64,000 bases of DNA from positions 15,876,001 to 15,940,000 of the forward strand of contig CM076268.1 in assembly GCA_038380795.1 (NCBI GenBank), written 5' to 3'. A model generated the notes under the pieces. That model ran no database searches and had not been told where the DNA came from. It saw only the letters and a list, made by a program, of their open reading frames with translations. Each line of letters begins with the position of its first letter. Positions within the stretch are counted from its first letter, which is position 1. Of the stretch, positions 1-11,760 are shown one piece after another. This DNA is from Pyrocephalus nanus (Eukaryota; Chordata; Aves; Passeriformes; Tyrannidae). Position numbers and translations under genes: made by a program.

Positions 1-3000
1 TTTAAAAGAGTCCCTTTCTTCCTCTGCCTCACACACTTCCTCTAGAGCTCCTGGAGGAAAAAGTTGCCAGGGTTTGCATAATTAAGCTTGAAAACTCTCT
101 TGGAACTGCATTATTATGTGGTTATTTCTATATATAGGTTTGACTATTAGAGCAAACCATATAGTCTGTATTTAGCTAGCAATTAAAGATTTTACATTTT
201 TCCTCTCTGTAAAGAAAATAATTATTCTGCAAGAATTTAAATGAACTTAAAACATTGTGTCAGCAATCTCCCACCTCATTTACATTTATTATGCAATTTT
301 TACATCTGATGTCCTCTAAATATCAACATCATTTTCATCCAGGGTGTTTGATATATAAGTTATTAAAGATACAAGTCAAGAAAAAAGGAAGTACAAAGTT
401 TAAAATATATGTAGAGTATGCCTGTAATAAATAATAGTGAAAGAACCACAATACACATTATTTTAAAACCATCTATAGGAATTATGATTAAAATTACACT
501 CCACTGGTTCAGCTTCCATAGCCACTACCAGCAGGTTATCCATTATGGTGATAAATTGTCAGTCAAAGACTAAATTCACAAATTTGTTTTTTTTTTTTAC
601 TGGATGCTAAAAAATAAACTCATACTTACCTAAATTGGGATCAACATTCAATAGCTCTTGTGGCAGATTCAGCACCTTTAGTACAGTTCATTACTAAAAT
701 TGTTTTTCCTCTGTTGTTAAACCACAAGTTATTATTTATTCTGTTTGGAAACAGTGCTTTACATATCTTATAGAAATACACGGTCTTTGAAGAAGTGTTT
801 CTTTTAGTGTCCTATGAATTAGAACATACAAATTACTTTGATTTCTAACTTCAAAGCATGACTACAGAGAAAAATCATGTTGGTAAATAATAATGCATGC
901 TCCAAGGCATTAATCTATCTACACACTTCTGTAGGAAATAAATGTCTTATTCAAGCTGTATCCAAGTAAAACTTGTTTTGTAGTCACATGAAATGCACTT
1001 CAATTAATTTATTTTTGCTCATAGGTCTGCATTACATAAAATCACTTTGATATCACATAAGAGATGGTATTTATTAAATAGTTGATTTATAATATATCAT
1101 ATGAAATAAAAGGAAATTATATCTTCTTCAAAGGATTCTACTCACTAAGTTCTGGAAAAGGACAACAACACTTGATGACATGAACAGTAGTGGACTTTTC
1201 CCAGGAGATATATCCTGTGACAAATTCTCTTGGGAAATGGTCTTTTGCTGGTCTTTCTAGCCTCAGAGAAGTGGAAATCTTGGCATGATGCTCTGAAACA
1301 TAATCTAAGGAACTTGTAAAATTAAATTTACTTGGCAGTGCTAGTTTTATGGTTGGATTCAAACTTCAAGGTTCTTTTCCAACCTACATGATTCTGTGGT
1401 TCTATTCTGTCATGTTAAAATGTTCAGTATTCTGCAATTCACTTCCCATGACCTCATTCAAAATGAAAAAGTCCATTTAAAGAAAAGGACTCTAAAATAG
1501 CCGATTAAACATTTTATTTCAAACATAGCTATATTTGAAATCCCCCTTAATTCACTTTTCTTCTTGCAAACTTTCTACTGTGTATGTTCCCAAGGTAGGC
1601 ATCAGCTGCGGCTGAATGCAGAGTCTGGAGCTTGCACAGAATAGAATCCAAATGTTGTGAAAGAACTTTCTATTCCTCTTGGAACTCTCTGTGTTGCTCT
1701 GACAAACCTCATTTCAGTTCCTCCTTGAGGCCTCCATGCCCTTCTCATCATGAGGGAAACATGCCCCCACCTTCCACTGTAGCCACAAATCGGACAAAAG
1801 AAGTGCTTCCTAAAATGGTTTTGGGAAAAGGTTATTTTGGAAAGTGGGGAGTTGTTTTCACATCAGCTCCAAGACAGACAGAGATACAAAGAGTTCTCAT
1901 AAATAACAACACTCACTGCAGTTGCTGATATAATATCTACTACTGGACACTGTAGAACATCATCACTCTAAAAATTTAAAAATCTTATCACCTTGCTTTT
2001 ATAACAACCAAACCTCCTACAGAGTTTTGCAAATACCCCAGAAATATTTTTCATTTAATTTTGTATGACCTTCAATTGCTCTAGAGGAGCTGAGAACAGA
2101 ATGATAACTGATCCAAGCCATTTCTTTCTCATATGGGTGGCTGCTGTGACACAACGCATCCTATCGAAAGCAAAGATGATACAATTGAGAACACAAAGCT
2201 AAAACTATTTATTGGCAGACTGAACAAGAAACAACTAACAGTGCTGCTGGTATAGATACTGGCTCCTCATGTGGTAGCTTGGATCTAGCCAGTTTTCTTA
2301 GCTCAAGGTGGAGCATAGTGTTGATGCAGTTGTGCAATTCCAAAACCCATGGAAGTCAGACGCATAATTTTCATGCAGGGTTTCACTTTGAACTCAAAAG
2401 CGCTGCTGGATCCAAGACAATGCCCTGAACATCAAAGACTCAAGTCCTAAGCTCAGAGTTCACCTATTCAAAAAGCAAAAAAACCCCACAGAACAGCAAA
2501 ATAATTATCCTGAATTATAGCTGCAGCATCCAAAGCAATTCCTGTGTCAGGTGAAGGGTTCTCAGTGCTGCATTTTCTCATTTCACCACCTCTCAAAATT
2601 CCCTGAGCATCATGGAAAGAGAAGCTGTCTGCTTTGCACTGAAGCATTCGGGAAGTTCTCTCTGATGTCAGATTTTGAGCTTTCTGGAGAACAGTAATAT
2701 GGCAATATAGGAAAAGGTTGTCAAGACTGAAAACAAGACAGAAGTCTTGACAAGGGGTCTAGAGCTCAAAGAAGAGAAAACTCAAAACTCTAAAATATTT
2801 TAAAGGCAGAGATATCAGGTTCTGGTTACACAGGTAAACCAACACTTTTCCTCATTAGGATACTAGTGTTTTTCTACTGACACCTTCCAGCTCCCTTTTT
2901 ACCTGTTAGTTTACTCATAAGATATTCAATAGATGAGCAGGTGAAGAAGTAGCAGCTGCTTCTGACATATGCACATACAATTATAAATTTATTTGAAATT

Positions 3001-6000
3001 ACTACAATTTTTTATCTACAGCTCTTCAAGTAAGCATGTAATGAATAGCTGTCCACAGCTGTCACTGACAGTGCAGCACTCGTGGACACGTGCACAGGAA
3101 AGGTATAAATTAATTTTATAATGCCTATGAAGAGAACAACTGGAGTAATTACTCAGGAAGTGGGTTTTTTAATGGTCACCATGCTACAAAGGGTTTGAGA
3201 GTTGAGACAGTAGATATCTCTTACTATCAATATATTTCATGTCAGTTATTTATATCTTATTATCAATATTTGTGTCTGTTGTTTATATCAATCCTTACCA
3301 CAGGCTTTATTTCCGTTTAAGTTCTCTGTATGACTTGGGAATCCACAGAGGTTTTTTTTCTGGCCCCAAGAGCAACAATAAAGAGATACATAAACACTGG
3401 CAGGAAACTACAGAGTCTCCATAAAAATGGACCTCAAAAGCTAATAAATCCCAGCATACACCCATCCTCTGCATGAAAGACTTTAAGAACCATGAATTTC
3501 ATTGCTAATCTTACCATAAAGACAGAGCACTATGAAAATATTTATTACCAAAAAAAAAAGACAATCCCTGATTTATTACTTTAATTAATGGGAAAGCTTC
3601 AGAAAGTTGCAAGAAAAAATTACAAGAAAACTAGCATTCTAGAGAAAGACTGAAGAAAGTCAATTTAACTTCATAAATAAAGAGTGTTACCAACAGCCTA
3701 TCAGCATCTGCACAATGAGAACACATCTAAATTAGTAGATATGGGCATATCAAAAAATGAATCCAGGAAGTTCACTCTTGATAAATTTAAACTTGATGTA
3801 CATGGCAGAAGTAAAACACTGTGATAACTAAATATTAGGACAACTCTTCTAGGGTGTGATATATATATATCATCATGATACCCAAATTTTAAAATGACTA
3901 ATTGAAAGAGGAGACATAAGACTTTTCTGTGAAGGAAAAGACAGAAGTTCCTATGAGTTGGTTTGCTGAAGAAAGTCAACTCAGAATTTCAACAGCAACA
4001 ATATTTCAGAGAATGTCAGGTTTCTTGGGAAATTTCTAATTGTAGCTGAAAAGTTCACAGTTTAGAGAACCCAGAATTTTTCCTAAATCAGAAATGTTTA
4101 AAAGGAATAATAACTGCTTTAGTGCCATTGCCTTTGCTGACTCTTGCTCTGCTTCAGGGCTTCATCTCATGATAAATTGTGGCAGCTCATTGTGAGGGCT
4201 CACAATGTTTCATGTTTCTATGCAGTCCCCTCGGTAAGAATGTGACAGAAGCATTGCCATCTACAACAATCAGCATGCTAGATGCAGTATCTAACCAAAA
4301 TGTTAGTTTTCAACCTAATTTTAAAGTTTTTACCCAGCTTTTCACTTTGAGAACATTTGAGGGAAAAATAGTTAATTTTGGCATCATAGGTCTAGCTGTG
4401 TATCTAACACCTATGAGTAAAATTCTTATTGGATTTTGATCACGTAATTTGTACTGTTAACTAATATATCTAAGATGCTTCTAAGTACAGTTAATTGAAA
4501 TGTGTTGAAAGGTACAAAAGAGAGAATATACATAGATCTGACTCGATATGTAGCATTGTAGAAACAAATTCTCTGCTACATAAACAGAACAGGAAAGAAG
4601 AATTCAGAAAATATAAGAAGTCAGAGTTTAAACTGAATCACAACTTATCACATACAAGTTTAAGGAAAGACTGTGTCTGAAATAGTGTATGTGGTATCTC
4701 CCTATAAACAGAAGTTTAACTACTTGAAGTTGTAAATTGCAACAGCTGGAAGCATTTACACTCTTTAATATCTTCTTCAGTAACAAAGTTAAATTCTTCT
4801 TGCAGCTGTTCAGAAGTATTTTGGAATGGTTTGTTTCTTGGATACTGCATACTGTGAAAGAATGTAAGAGCAAGGCTGGAGGGTTTTACAAAGTGTCTCA
4901 GTATCAAAATAACTTTTTTCTTAATTAACCTTTACAGGCTTTACACAGATTTCCTTAAGACATCTGATATATCTTTCTGGCTAGCACCAATAGCATAAGC
5001 ATATGCTAGTTTGTGGCTTATCTGAGCAGAAATTAATTATCAGGTCTAATTTTAATGTCTTTTAGTTGTAAACAAATCCATAGTTTTTTTACTGGAGCAA
5101 ATTTTTCAAAAGTAAAAGAATATGTTAATGCTTGTTCTACTTCCTTTGTTGTACTTTTACATTAAAATGTACACAAATATTTTCCTGCATCACAAAAATC
5201 ACCCTTTTCTAATGAGTAGTATTGTAAATTAAAGCTGTTTCTTGCAAAGTAATTTCATTTATTTTTTCTCTTTTCACTGGTTTATCAGACACTTACTATC
5301 CCTGTTAGTTATGAGATGCATCAGACATGTGGAGCACAAGCCGATGAACCGCCCAGGACCCGTGAATCCAGCACAGCAGTCGCACATCAGAGTTACAGCC
5401 TGTGCACTCCAGAGTTAATCTGAGCACATGAAATAAACCCCGTGCGTTCAGAAGACCCCGGAGTTACTGAGCGTGCACAAGACATCTGTGCCTCCTGGAG
5501 AGGGCAGGACCTTTAGCCCAGTCACACCAGTGACCTTTGTGTAACTGCAGCAGAGGATACAGCTTTCCCAGTTTGGTTACTCTGGTAATCTCAAGCAACG
5601 GTTCTACATCTGCACTGGCGTTTTAAAGAACCGTTATAACTACTGAAGTTTTTTCCCATGCTTTGCTTTTATCTATTACACTTTTTAAAAACATAATGAG
5701 TTGTAACTTGGTCCCTGTTATTTGCAATCTTGAAGCCAAAGAACTTGCATGAAAAATATTAATAGTATCTACAATTACCCTGTCTCCTAACACAGTACAG
5801 ACAATATGTATTTTCTTCTAAAAAAACATGTAATAATGTCCTATCTGAGTCTGCTAAACATTACCACAATCAATTCCATCATCTATGAATACTATCATAC
5901 ATGAATACATAGGATATTTGGGATCAAACTCAACTGCTTTAGCCCATTCAATAAGTTTATATGTGACTGGCCATCAAATTCCAGTACCTATTTCTGCACT

Positions 6001-6540
6001 GATATTTCTTGGCACATTAAAATAAAACCATCTAGCATTAATTGCAGAACATTTAAAGGAACAAGTGATGATTGCAACAGAAATTTCTTCTAACATATAC
6101 AGTTTTTTAGAACACACTCCAAATTCTGACAGATTAATCAGGCTAACATTAGAGCTATCCAAAAATACCAAAAAGGAAGCACTAAGAAACCCTAAACCAT
6201 CTTACAAACAGTTCCCACTGTTCTGAACATGAAATTCTAACAGATGAGAACCCTGATAAACCTTAGAAATATACAATTCATTACCACCTGCATGAAGCAG
6301 AATTTATCAGCTGAGAAACAGGTGCTACAGCAAAGCACTTCCTTCATCAGGTGCCCAGTGTTGCCTTGGAGGTTTTGATTTTTTAAATTTTTGTAGATTT
6401 TAGAAGTAGTTGTGTAGTGAATGTAGCTTTTAATGTAGCTGTATTATATCCCTTTCCCTTAACACAGTAGTTACACAAAGCCAACCCTATTCCATATCAA
6501 TCCCCCTAAATTTCATTAGTCTGTTTAGTCTCCTTTTCAA
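1..6540. other. Intergenic, no supportable gene
   Basis: AT-rich sequence with only short unsupported ORFs. It holds a CR1 tail at 1350-1407. A somewhat GC-richer patch at 5330-5640 has no open frame of note and carries a 9-bp inverted repeat (5597-5605 / 5627-5635). Confidence 0.6.
1350..1407 (+). mobile_element. Short CR1 3' tail, sense
   Basis: AAGGTTCTTTTCCAACCTAC followed by ATGATTCTGTGGTTCTATTC, the CR1 end with its terminal repeat; upstream part lost or too diverged to see. Confidence 0.6.
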
Positions 6541-6544
6541 GGCA

Positions 6545-6950
6545 GAACTGTAGAAAACACCCTAAAATCTGCACCAGCAGATATAGACATAGACACAACG
6601 GCCTTGAAGCCCAGAGCCTTGGAAGGCCTCCAAGAACTGCACATGCTTTGATGAAGATGTGGAAGAGGGGGTCCCAAACTCCCCAGACTGAATTCCCAAA
6701 GGGTGTGTCTGGGGCAGAGCGGGGCAGAACGGAGGGGGGGGGGGGGGCGGAGGGGGGGTTGTGGCCAGACAAGGATTGGAGGGAAATCATTATAAAAATT
6801 GTAGCACCTGTGTTCTTTTGTGTGTGGGTTTGTATTCCTGGAGACCTGGAAAGCCTGGAGGCTCATTAAAACTTCTGCTCCCTTATCTGCTACCTAATTT
6901 GGCCTGGAGTCTTTTTACCTCCTTGGTCTTTTAGGCAACACCGTGACAAA
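6545..6950 (+). mobile_element. Possible solo LTR of an endogenous retrovirus
   Basis: Promoter-like order over 400 bp: G-rich block, ATTATAAAAA (about 6789), then GGCTCATTAAAACTTCTGCT (poly(A)-signal-like), a pyrimidine-rich tail and GGCAACACCGTGAC at the end. This resembles the U3-R-U5 order of avian ERV LTRs. No internal retroviral genes or clear target-site duplication are visible. Borders uncertain. Confidence 0.35.
6734..6758 (+). repeat. G-homopolymer pair
   Basis: A run of 14 G, then CGGA, then 7 G. It can form a G-quadruplex and is a likely sequencing or assembly trouble spot. Confidence 0.9.
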
Positions 6951-7058
6951 GCACGCAGGAGTTTGCCTGACATCAAAGCACGTAGTTTCTCTTTTTCATC
7001 TAGAAAGAAAGGTACATCTAGGTCAAAATTTGTTGTCAGAAAAGGCCATTCAATAAGA

Positions 7059-7076
7059 GTGTGTGTGTGTGTGTGT
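7059..7076 (+). repeat. (GT)9 microsatellite
   Basis: Nine GT units followed by ACATATATAT. Confidence 0.95.
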
Positions 7077-8078
7077 ACATATATATTTTTCTAAAATCTA
7101 TTTGAAAAGTTACCCTCTTCCCCCCATTCCCACTTCCTCCCCCTCAAATGAAGTGAAAATTCCATTTTGTTTTAATTGACCATAGAAACTACTTGGCTTT
7201 CAAAGAAAATGTACATTTCACTACCCCACAGCTATAGCACCTCACCTGCATTTTAACATCTGAATTGCTGATATGTATTTTCCCAAAAGAGAATGGTTTA
7301 TTGAGTTGAAGAAGGAGAAAAACTGAGTTCTCTAAAATCTTTAGAAAATAAACCAGTCAGAGGTCAGTATTGCAGCCTGTTAGATCAGAGTTCAGAGAGG
7401 ACTTTTTTTGTGGGGAAAAAATCATACCCTTTGGTCTGTTTTCTGGACAAGGACAATGGCATTCAGAACCCAGCCCAGACTTCATCTGGTTTTTTTAAGC
7501 AATCACCTACTGTAGCTGTAACAGAACTGCTACAGAAAGGGTATAGACATGGACTTGGGCACTTCTACTATGTATCAGGATAATTTAATTTCAATTTTTT
7601 AAAAAAAACTCTAAAAACCCCAAAAAACTAAAAAAAATCTGGCCCACCTTGACTGATGACAATTTAAAAAAGCATCTGAGCACCTCCCGACCTTAACTGT
7701 GGTTATCCCAGTAATATCTCATCAGTTAATGAAGTGCTACTAAGCTGTTTCAGTACAAAAGAGCTGAAAGATGTACCCAAAAAACCAGAAAGGTGTACCC
7801 ACTTTTACTTAGGCATTACAGTTATTCAACATTTAAATTATTTTCAAAGTGACTGTCGAGAACAGTTACATTTTGTAGATATACCCCCCATTTTGAAAGT
7901 ATTAATGACATTTTAATGACTATAAGTGCAAATTGTCATAAGTGAGTCACGAAAAGATCTGCACCACGATGTATGAGTGCCTCTATCCAGGAGCAGATTT
8001 TTCTCAGCAATTATTTTAGATCACTTTAGATGAGTGGGGGGAAAAATACTGAAATTTCATATTATTAAAAATAATAAG

Positions 8079-8238
8079 CTGTGGACTCCCCATCTCTGGA
8101 ACTGTTGAAGGCTGGGTTGGATAGAGCTCTGAGCAATCTGGTCTAGTGAAAGGTGTCCCTGCCCATGGCAGGGGGGTTGGAATGAGATGATCTTTAAGGT
8201 CCCTTCCAACCCAAACCATTCTGTGATTATATGATTCA
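8079..8238 (+). mobile_element. CR1 LINE 3' fragment, sense
   Basis: Classic CR1 tail: GGTCTAGTGAAAGGTGTCCC, CCCATGGCAGGGGGGTTGGA, GATGATCTTTAAGGTCCCTT, then the ATTCTGTGATTATATGATTC terminal repeat. The 5' part is truncated as usual for CR1. Confidence 0.95.
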
Positions 8239-9342
8239 GATTTACTTTCATGAGGAGTGCTTCTGATAACAATTTATCAATTTGGTGACAGTTATTTTAA
8301 CATCTAATCTTTATCCAAATTTTAATACATTTAATGTATGATTACTGATAATATAAATGATAATTCTTCCTGAACTATTATCTGTTACTAACACATTAGT
8401 AGTCTTAAAAGATGTTTAATCACATTTATCAACCAGGTTTGTAATTTAAGTGATTTTTAAAGTAAGATTTATATCAGCTGAATTAATCATACTCCTGTCA
8501 TTCAGTTGTTGATATCTCTTATCTTTCTTTTCAAGTCTTGAAAATTGATGTAAATCCCCCTACAAGCATTTCTCTTAATTTTTATAAGAGTTATAGGGAC
8601 AGCAGAGATATTCACAGTGAAAGTAAATTAGATAACTGCATCTTAATCTTAAGATCAATTTAGTACCTAAATGCTAAATATCTAATGAATATTAAATTTC
8701 TGATTAATATCTGATATTCATCAGATAGCACTCTAAAAACTAAAGAAGACACTGATGTGCTGGAGACTTGCTCTCCATTTTAAAATATTTTTATAAAATG
8801 CTCGCAGATTCTGAACTTTGGGATTTTCCCTCTCTTCATTTCTTTTGTTGCAGGTAAAGGGCAGAACAAACTAATATGTACAAGAAAGTACAGAAATGCT
8901 TTGCCATGATAATTCTTTTGCCCACTAATTTCTGTATAATCACAATCAGAATTACATCAGCCACACACTTTGGGAGTGGTCCTGGAATAGACCCAAATAT
9001 TCCTTTTGTTATTAATTCATAATTTGATGGACAAATTAACTCCTATAACACAAGTTCTAGCTGAAACTGACAAAGAGGGGTTCACTTCCTTTTCATTAAG
9101 CAATGACATGATACTGTACACTGACTGCAAAGAGCACCTAAGATGGCATTTTCCTAAATTCCTTATTACTCTCTATAATTTATAGATTTTCCTGGACTGT
9201 AACACATGATAAAAATAAAGTACACATTAACTCAAAAACAAGTTCTATTCTGAAGGATCTTGGACTACCCCAGAACACTTAAATTAGATTATTATTTTGT
9301 ATGCTATTACAACTTAATTCCAGAGAAAGTACAGATGCAGAG

Positions 9343-9459
9343 AAATGGACAAGAAGGTAAATTGTATTACTCCTTTTTACCAATACTGAAAGAAAAAGGC
9401 ATAAATCAAACTCATTAATTTCCAGTTATTTTGTGTTCCAGCACGTGGTTTAGAATCTG
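9343..9459 (+). repeat. Duplicated segment, copy 1
   Basis: About 116 nt that recur at 16259-16375 with about a dozen mismatches and two 1-nt gaps. The first 26 nt are identical (beginning AAATGGACAAGAAGGTAAAT). Confidence 0.85.
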
Positions 9460-10118
9460 CAGGAGCTAAAGAGGAAAGGAGAGGAAGAGATTTAGTCAGG
9501 ATACAGAAACAAATAGCTGCAGCATGGGTGAAGAGTGTCTGAGCAGAGGGAAAGAGAGTCAAGTAGAAATTGTAGAACACTGAATTTTTAAATACTGGTC
9601 CCAGCTTTCAGTTAGGATACCTGGCAAGTAGATGTACCTCGTCTGACCTGGGTAAAAAAAGCACAGTTGCTGTAGGGGGCACTGTCATCCTGGACTTGCT
9701 CCAAGAGCAAGGGAATCGTGAAGAGAGGTTGTGTGAGAACAAACTTAGAGAAACTAAAAGGGGGTCACAGGCAGCTACAGCAGGACTAGGATATCTACTT
9801 GTCCTAGTAAGTTCCACAAACTTACATGAACTACTGACACAATACAAGTGAGCAACTCCTATACTTACTTCTTTTCATAAGTTTAATAATACACCTAAAC
9901 ACATATACAAGGTTCCCCACTGGTCTCAGTAAAATAAATATTTATCCATCCTAAGGAAAACTTGTTCTACCAGATGTTACAGTCAGAGTGGTACCATTAA
10001 GCATACAGCTATGCACAGCCATGTTACTGTAAATGCACATCATGGATACTAGACCAGATTTTCCTGTTAACAGCCCTGCCATTTGTCTTATGACAGAGCA
10101 TAAGCAGTAGGGAAGCTG

Positions 10119-10188
10119 AAAAACAACAACAACAACAACAAAAAACAAACAAACAAACAAAAAAAACAAACAACAAAACAAAAAAACA
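10119..10188 (+). repeat. AAC/AAAC simple repeat
   Basis: (AAC)n passing into (AAAC)n with A runs over 70 bp. Its GTTT-rich reverse strand gives an artefactual Phe/Val-rich ORF. Confidence 0.95.
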
Positions 10189-10847
10189 CTAATGGGTCAG
10201 ATTCCAGGTCTACGTAGGCACTATTTCATTTCCAGTGAAGACAATAAAATGCATGTGCAACACAAGTAAATAATACTTCAAGTACTCTTTTGATATTAGG
10301 TAGTCTGTATTTTGCATACCTGTTCAAATTTAGTACCTTGATATGCATTTAAGCCATTTAAAGCTTAAACTTTGCTTCACAAAACACTAATTCATCTTCT
10401 GTTTAATAACGTAAAAAACAACAGGTCCAACATGACATCATTTATCCTCTATTACTGTGCTACTACTTAAGAAATACTCCATCTGGGGGAGAAGTAGACA
10501 ACTGCAGGGATGATCAGCTGGTTTCAAGCACTAGCCAAGAAGATTTCCGGCTTTACTTTTACTATAATCTTCTAGTGATAATATATACATGATAATGTAT
10601 ACTAAATAACACATCCTTGAAGCAGTACTTGGTTTTATATTCTTTCCAAATGCTACTGGCCTCTGTATACAAGTACTCAGGAGTCCTGGAAACAGGGTAC
10701 AGAAACAAATAATTTTTAGTCTGCCTGCAACAGTTGCACATGGGACATACAAACCCCTTCAAGGTGGCATCCCTGTGTAGTTCATAATCCTGCTTGTATG
10801 AAAAAACAAACTTCACCCCAAAGAGTATCTCCACATGGGCCACCTTT

Positions 10848-10936
10848 GTTCATAGAATGACAGAACATCTCAAGTTGGAAGGAGCCCATCAGGATCATCG
10901 AGTCCAAATCCCTGCTCCTCACAGGACTACCTAAAT
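10848..10936 (-). mobile_element. CR1 LINE 3' fragment, antisense
   Basis: CATAGAATGACAGAA followed by AAGTTGGAAGGAGCCCATCA and GATCATCGAGTCCAA is the reverse complement of a CR1 tail. Confidence 0.88.
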
Positions 10937-11529
10937 CTTACTTGACGGGAGCACCATCTTCACTGTGTTTAATGATCTTTCTGTACATGGAACCAGACCC
11001 TGTGTTCCAGCCTGTTTAGGTAGGTGCAAAGTTGAGGCTGAGGTGATGGGGATGGCAAAGACAGCAGCATGAGTTTCACATTCAGGGGAATAAAAGTATT
11101 TACAGAGTTTTGGGGGCATCCCTCCCCAGCAGGAAGATCTCACACACCATCTGGAGCTGGTATTACTGCTGATAAGTGAAGGAGAAAATTAAATTCACAA
11201 ACCTCTACCTCAAACCATGGGAAATGCCACCAAGTTCAACGGGACTATTCAATATAAGCATGTAAAAATAAAATTATTAGACTTCTAGCTGACTTGTTAA
11301 GTTTTGCTGCACAATCACAGGAAATATGTAAATAAGTATTTTTATTGTAGTGCCTTCCTGCAGGTCCTGATTTACAAGCTATTCTATTTGTCGTTTTCCA
11401 ACATACTCTATGTCTCCAGTAAACTACAAAAAACAAATGAGGAAAAGCTTTCACTGATGTGTAAACCCCATATAACTTTTTCCTACACGTTAACTTACCA
11501 ACTTCTGTCACATTTTTATTAGTGAGTGT

Positions 11530-11760
11530 AAATTTTGAGAACCTAAAGCGCCCGAAGTTTCTTCTATGCCAGATTTAACACGTGCAGTTAATTTCCCAAC
11601 GGGCTGTTCCCTGATGGAAACCCTGGAGCGGGAGAGGGGCAGGGCCCGGTCCCAGCCGGGAATTCTTGACACCCCGACCGCGCCCTCTGGTGGTGACGGC
11701 CCCGACCTGCGCTCGGCAGCGAAGGCACGGGGCAGGTTCCCGGTTCGCACTGGCGCTTTG
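11530..11760. promoter_or_regulatory. Orphan GC-rich island in the intergenic region
   Basis: About 230 bp of GC- and CpG-rich DNA isolated in AT-rich sequence, 5 kb upstream of the DUSP11 island. It holds a CTCF-like core. Short ORFs cross it on both strands but none has splice or homology support. Confidence 0.5.
11680..11695 (-). promoter_or_regulatory. CTCF-like site
   Basis: GCGCCCTCTGGTGGTG matches the reverse form of the CTCF core (GCGCCCCCTGGTGGC) with two differences. It lies in a CpG-rich pocket, as many constitutive CTCF sites do. Confidence 0.6.

Larger units (their letters stand above)
6960..11529. other. Intergenic, repeats only
   Basis: Contains two CR1 fragments, GT and AAC microsatellites and copy 1 of the duplicated segment. 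No ORF here has splice-site or homology support. Confidence 0.6.
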
